Under the pieces are notes generated by a model. That model made no database searches and was not told where the DNA came from. It saw only the letters and a program-made list of their open reading frames with translations. A DNA stretch of 64,000 nucleotides from Cladopsammia gracilis. Taxonomy: Eukaryota > Cnidaria > Anthozoa > Scleractinia > Dendrophylliidae. Each line of letters opens with the position of its first letter. Within the stretch, counting starts at the first letter, position 1. A program made the translations under genes and the position numbers. The DNA lies in the NCBI GenBank assembly GCA_022457155.1, contig JAJGOT010001121.1:1-64000 (forward strand), read 5' to 3'. This document shows positions 59,506 through 64,000 of this stretch, piece after piece.

Positions 59506-59896
59506 AAGGGGTATAGAATGGTAAATTCGAGATTTTGCGAGACTGCGAGACCCTTGTTTAAAAATTCGAGACCGAGACTTTAGCGTTTCTATCAAATCCG
59601 AGATCGAGACTTTACCTCTGAAAAATCCGAGCCCAAGACTCCAATTGCTGGAAAATGTCGGGCCGATAGTACTAAAACAGCTTAAAACGTGACTGAAATC
59701 TCCATTGAACGGAAGCTGAGATTTACGAGAAAAATTTACGAGACTCCGAGATCCAAATTATCAAAATTCGAGACTTCGAGGCTTCGAAAATTATAGCGAG
59801 CCCGAGATTCCGAGACTCCAATTTCAAATGCCGAGAATTCGAGACTCGGTGAGTATCTTCCGAGACGCATCATTTCCGATAGACCATTCTATACCC
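59506..59896. mobile_element. 390-bp MITE made of CGAGACT words
   Basis: GGGGTATAGAATGGT (left) is inverted on the right as ACCATTCTATACCCC. The interior is a degenerate array of GAGACTCCGAGAT-like words. Nested in the 2.3-kb element. Confidence 0.65.
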
Positions 59897-60390
59897 CTGA
59901 CAAACACAAATAGCTGGGCTCAGCGTGATAAAAAATAGCAGGAAAGACATTAACGATCAACATATCGTTTCAGATCCTATCACTTAAAGAGAGAAAAACA
60001 AAAAATGATGAAGATCAACATGAACACAACCCACTATTTGCAAAAGCAAAACTGTAAAGGACGTTATAAGAGGTCAAATATAATACTAAAAGAACAAAAT
60101 CACAGGAAAACATTACAGACTTAACACAGTTGACCTCTAGTCTGTTGTACATATTTTCAGTCAACACTAAAATCCTCCAAAACCAATATAGATAAAACAT
60201 ATATAGGTGGCAAACGGTATTTAAAAGCATGAGGTTTAAGTCGTACAAGCATACCACCGCCATTTCACATGAGATATACACGTTAGAAGAAAATATAAAA
60301 GGTTTTCAAATGTTCCTCACTGGTTTAGATTGTGCGGCCTGTCAACCCTTGCTATTTCATACTGTGACTTTTTCCAGACAGAGATCTATT

Positions 60391-60756
60391 CTACCGGTGT
60401 TTTGAGGTGAGAGACGTTAACTCACTATTAAAACCGGCCGATTTCAGATCCCCGTGCCACCTTTCTAGCCTTTCCTGTCGATCCACTTTGGCAGTAACCT
60501 CAGCAGAATTGGAGGTTTTCTTCTGCAAGAGGTTTTTTTGCATGACGTTCTTGACATTCGAGCTTGTAGTTGCAAAAGGCCGCTCGTCGCCTTCGCATTC
60601 GGCGCTTGAGCTGGCGAAATCCACTCCACGTTGATCAACACTTTTTCTACGCTGGTCATTGAAAAGATCCGATTCATCCGCAGAACGTTTCATTATCGAT
60701 ACTTTTCGCAGAGCTTCCATGGGAAAAGATGACAATAAAACACTACACACAGCCAC
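60391..60756 (-). CDS. Charged hypothetical protein at the right end of the 2.3-kb element
   Basis: A 121-codon frame, with a second ATG 14 codons in (MEALRKVSIMKRSADE). It is rich in Lys, Glu, Ser and Asn with no recognised domain (KRSADESDLFNDQRRK, DRQERLERWHGDLK). It reads inward from the right TIR, opposite to the acidic frame at 58997. A real protein is plausible but unproven. Confidence 0.35.
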   Translation of the reverse strand: MAVCSVLLSSFPMEALRKVSIMKRSADESDLFNDQRRKSVDQRGVDFASSSAECEGDERPFATTSSNVKNVMQKNLLQKKTSNSAEVTAKVDRQERLERWHGDLKSAGFNSELTSLTSKHR

Positions 60757-61101
60757 TATTAAATATTAAAAGATAACCTATAAGTTCGCTTATACAACGA
60801 ACTACTATATTCCATCGCGTCATGCTTACTCAAATTATTCATTGATACCCAGATCCCATCGGCTGTAAAATCGGGAAAATGGATACACAGTAAAAGAAAA
60901 ACAGTCGATGGACGGGCTCTTGGTTTCCCCCTACGTCCGTCTTTTTTTTTCTCTCTGCGGTTTGCGGTTACATGCGGGACTCAACGAAAACATGATTCTT
61001 TTCGTGGGAAAAAATCGATCTAAAAATAAATCTACTCGGGAAAGGGTTACTCAAGAAATTATTAGAGATACAGGCTCTTATTGATGGGCTCCTGCTAGGG
61101 C

Positions 61102-61315
61102 CTACCTTGGGCATGTAACTAGGGCCTACTGAGTTGATACATGTAACTAGGGCCTAGTTTTGGCATGTAACCAGGACCTACTGAATTGGCGAATATGACT
61201 AGGGCATAGTTTGGGCATGTAACCAGGGCCTTCCGATTTGGTGCATGTAACAAGGGCCTATTGAGTTGGTGCATGTAACAAGGGCCTTCTGAGTTGGTGC
61301 ATGTAACTAGGGCCT
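61102..61315. repeat. 52-bp satellite, second block
   Basis: About four more units, continuing the 57775-58803 array, then interrupted at 61316. Confidence 0.85.
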
Positions 61316-61797
61316 AAATAAATGTTGAGCCACGTAGCACTGGTGATACAAACAAGGAATCAGAGAATTAACTCTGTGTGTAAATTATAGTGCTAAAGTC
61401 AACCCATATATTTCCCTGTACTGAGCGTTAGCCCTAGTAAGGAAAGTAAGGTTGACTTAAGCACTACTCACAGAGTTAATTCTCTGATTCCTTGTTTGTA
61501 TCACCAGTGCTACGTGGCTCAACATTTATTTGTACCCTTTACATTCTCATTGCCACGAATTACCACCATATTACCCACGATCTGCTCCCGTACGGCCTCG
61601 TGGCTCAAGCGGTAGAGCGACGGAAGACCTAATCCGGAGGTCGTTGGTTCGAATCCCACCGAGGTCAAAGATTTTTTCTTTCCCTCGTGTGGTCCCTCAT
61701 TTCCTTACTAGGGCTAATGCTCAGTACAGGGAAATATATGGGTTGACTTTAGCACTATAATTTACACACAGAGTTAATTCTCTGATTCCTTGTTTTT
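61316..61797. mobile_element. Nested inverted repeats with a tRNA-like centre
   Basis: 61316-61378 is inverted exactly at 61469-61531. The overlapping segment 61348-61442 is inverted at 61700-61797. All three ends share AACAAGGAATCAGAGAATTA. The block lies inside the 52-bp satellite, which resumes at 61798. No clear target duplication. It looks like one hairpin element rearranged or two copies fused. Confidence 0.7.
61594..61667 (+). tRNA. tRNA-like sequence (probably not functional)
   Basis: A 7-bp acceptor stem (GGCCTCG / CGAGGTC, one G-U), a D arm (GCTC / GAGC) and a TTCGAAT T-loop with B box GGTTCGAATCC are present. The anticodon arm gives only 4 bp with an 8-base loop, and the T stem has a mismatch. 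It lies inside an inverted-repeat element, so a tRNA-derived repeat is more likely than a working tRNA gene. Confidence 0.35.
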
Positions 61798-62055
61798 AAC
61801 TAGGGCCTAGTTTGGGCATGCAACCATAGCGTTCTGAGTTGGTGAATGTAACAAAGGCCTACTGAGTTGGTGCATGAAACTAGGGCCTAGTTTGGGCATG
61901 TAACCAGGGCCTTTTGAGTTGGTGCATGTAACCGGGGTCTTCTGAGTTGGTACATGTAACAAGGGCCTAGTTTGGACATGTTTGAAAGGATCTAGCTTGG
62001 TTCATAAAACTATGGCCTTGTTTAATTTGTGCATGTAAACAGGGTTTAGTTTGGG
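61798..62055. repeat. 52-bp satellite, third block, decaying
   Basis: Five or so units with increasing divergence toward 62055. Confidence 0.8.
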
Positions 62056-62759
62056 CACTGCTTCTATAGCTACCTTGTGACAAGTCTTGTGGTTCCTAGC
62101 ACAAAACCTAGAAGCGATTTAAAATTCTACTCCAGAAGAAGGAGCAAAGTCTTACCTCTTTTGACCTCAGTTCGCCAGTCCAGTCGCAATTTTCATTTGG
62201 ACATTTGATTCTGAGGGAGAGAATCTTTCTTTCTGTTGCTTTGTCGGGGAAGGTGTCCTACCAAAAAACACCTAACGTTTAAGAATGTATCTTTAAAAAG
62301 TTAATAACAATAAAATCACAGGGTCATACTATCTCCTGTTTGAGAGAGACTGCTGGTTTGCAGAGCCTCTCTAGCAAGACTGAGAAAAGAGGATATTGTA
62401 ACCTTATTGTAATATTATTATTATTTACCTGATTTTACTAATAATTTGTGTTTGCTAAATTTGATTGTAAATTATACAACCTGCCTTGATTAGCTTTCCT
62501 AATTGTAGGTTGTCTATTTCTCTAATTTGTTAAATTTAAATTATTGAAATAAAATGATGAAATGATGGAAAACAACGTGTAGATAATTACGATTTTTCTA
62601 TTTCGTATTTCGTGTAAAACGTATGTAACTAAATCTTTGAATGGGCCAATTTGATAACAGATACACAAAATCTGGGATCTCGTAGCAGTCTTGATTAGTA
62701 TGTTTCCAATCATGCGTTTGGTTTGTGCGACTACTGTCATATGTACAATAACAATGTAA
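62056..62759. other. Intergenic DNA, no gene supported
   Basis: AT-rich. No recognisable coding or repeat structure. Confidence 0.4.
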
Positions 62760-63244
62760 GGTGGCTCCCAACAGTTTCCAGCACTTTTCAAGACTTAGAA
62801 TTTGATGGGTCATTATAACCACTCTTTATCAGTTGATGCTTCAATCATGATATCAAACGAATGCCCAATGATTGGTGAACACATTGTTATTATTTTTGTG
62901 ACACAATATGTTACTATAGCAACAGTATAACGTGCTGAAAACACCCTTAATTTTAGCTTTAAGTGTTAACTTAAAAATGACTCGGTGAACCCCATTTTTT
63001 ATTGTCGAAATTTGAAATTTAAGTTGGCTCTGAACCCCACCTACAGAATTTTTTTAAACTTTGCCAAAAGTTGCATCTTATCCTACTAATCAAAATTCGA
63101 CAATAAAAAATGGGGTTCACCGAGTCATCCAATCACTGGGCATTCGTTTGATATCAAGATTGTAGCATCAACTGATAAAGAGTGGTTTTAATGACCCATC
63201 AAAATCTAAGTCTTGGAAAGTGCTGGAAACTGTTGGGAGCCACC
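62760..63244. mobile_element. 485-bp palindromic TTAA-type MITE
   Basis: Ends GGTGGCTCCCAACAGTTTCC are inverted. TTAA follows on the right (63245-63248) and GTAA, one base different, lies on the left (62756-62759). Arms of about 200 bp run to AATAAAAAATGGGGTTCACC in the centre. The terminal GGTG is shared with the 5568 and 40869 elements. Confidence 0.75.
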
Positions 63245-63248
63245 TTAA

Positions 63249-64000
63249 AGTTAAATACCTTACCTTGGCTTGGATGAGTTTATTTCGATCTACAGGACAG
63301 CAGGACTGTTGTCTGTCAATTTCCAGTCTGGTTATAAAATAATTAAACAAAAAATCTTTTGAAAATTACAATATGTCACTATAAAGACCTGGATATCTCT
63401 GAATCACTTTGAACTGAACAGAAATCAACAATTGTTAAAATGATTATGAGAAATTTAAAGTTGAATTACAGTCTGTACTGAGCAATCTCGGGGTTTATTT
63501 TCATTTTTAACCCTTGAATACGCGCATGCGTAATGAACTCACTCCTTCCATCAGCTCTAAACTTAGTGACGTATACGTAATGTTTGTTACGAATGCGTTT
63601 TGTAACGAAAATAACGTGAATACAGCGACAACAATAACTATATTGTTGTAAACGAATATAAACGACAATAAGCTTATTAAAGATATTTCGCATTTGGAGT
63701 CTTTAATGCAACATTTAAATCGATCTAAAAGGATTTTTCAACCGAGACACGCCATTTGATGCGTATCTACCTTGAAGTAATTAAATTTAAGGTCTCAGGT
63801 TCAAGTCTCGCTCATGCCGTCCTTTTTTTTTTCTTTCTTTTTCGGACTGAACAAAATGAAAGTGATGTACCATAATTTTCTTTTGAGTTTGTCAAAAATC
63901 CTTACGTTTAATTTAAAAAAAAATATTGAACCGTGTCAGTGTGAAAACATAAGCTTACCGCAATATTACGTTACGCGTTAGCATTTCTTATTCACGGGTT
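63249..64000. other. Intergenic DNA, no gene supported
   Basis: Contains an inverted copy of the CAGTCTGTACTGAGCAATCTC block seen near 56232-56250, and a B-box-like GGTTCAAGTCTCG followed by a T-run (63800-63842). Nothing coding. Confidence 0.4.

Larger units (their letters stand above)
58804..61094. mobile_element. 2.3-kb TIR element inserted in the satellite
   Basis: Ends CAGGA(A/G)CCCATCAATA are inverted, with imperfect similarity over about 73 bp to CCCTTTCCCGAGTAGATTTATT. GCTAGGGC occurs on both sides (58796-58803 and 61094-61101), a 7-8-bp target duplication that fits hAT- or P-type elements, though the surrounding satellite makes the exact length ambiguous. It carries two inward-reading short frames and a nested repeat at 59506-59896. 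No catalytic motif seen. Confidence 0.75.

Noticed and set aside
61594..61667. Functional tRNA gene
   Set aside because: Anticodon arm does not fold to 5 bp with a 7-base loop, and the sequence lies in an inverted-repeat element.

Overview
This is repeat-rich, AT-rich animal DNA, most likely from an anthozoan cnidarian such as a stony coral. The basis is GT-AG introns, AATAAA signals, TRAF-type RING and MATH exons, an esterase-bearing CR1/L2-group LINE, and dense short inverted-repeat elements of kinds I associate with coral genomes. I see no ordinary intact single-copy housekeeping gene. The window is an accessory landscape of nested transposons, decaying gene fragments and satellites.

Layout. 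1-7.6 kb: intergenic DNA with short inverted-repeat elements, two with TTAA target duplications, and a tRNA-like repeat split by a hAT-like element. 7.66-10.63 kb: a broken reverse transcriptase enclosed by 54-bp inverted repeats, its catalytic core interrupted by a 602-bp insertion. 10.9-16.05 kb: TRAF-family pieces (MATH exon, decayed MATH fragment, RING exon) among tandem repeats. 16.59-25.37 kb: an 8.8-kb element with 47-bp terminal inverted repeats (TIRs). It carries a multi-exon gene whose N-terminus resembles the RAG1 N-terminal zinc domain, and a nearly complete LINE sits in its large intron. 25.4-34.1 kb: AT-rich DNA, microsatellites, segmental repeats and a second TRAF MATH exon in inverted orientation.

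34.17-54.57 kb is the main discovery candidate: a 20.4-kb element bounded by 2.4-2.7-kb TIRs whose outer parts look almost identical. It holds two divergently transcribed multi-exon genes. The minus-strand gene (12 exons, about 763 codons) shows a DUF7869-like pattern with three spaced acidic motifs, suggesting an RNase H-like transposase. It is intact except for one in-frame TAA. The plus-strand gene (at least 10 exons, all phase-0 introns) encodes a coiled-coil protein with an acidic stretch, a basic nuclear-localisation-like motif and a C-terminal domain that may be SH3/Tudor-like. A short AGAAASTTTCT-type motif recurs in both TIRs and in the shared divergent promoter, suggesting that the same protein could bind the ends and regulate the genes.

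54.6-64 kb: a few small exons of an unrecognised gene, a 78-bp minisatellite apparently grown from an exon/intron junction, a 52-bp satellite split by a 2.3-kb TIR element and by a nested inverted repeat with a tRNA-like module, and a palindromic TTAA-type element.

All family calls come from reading translations and motifs by eye. No database search was run.
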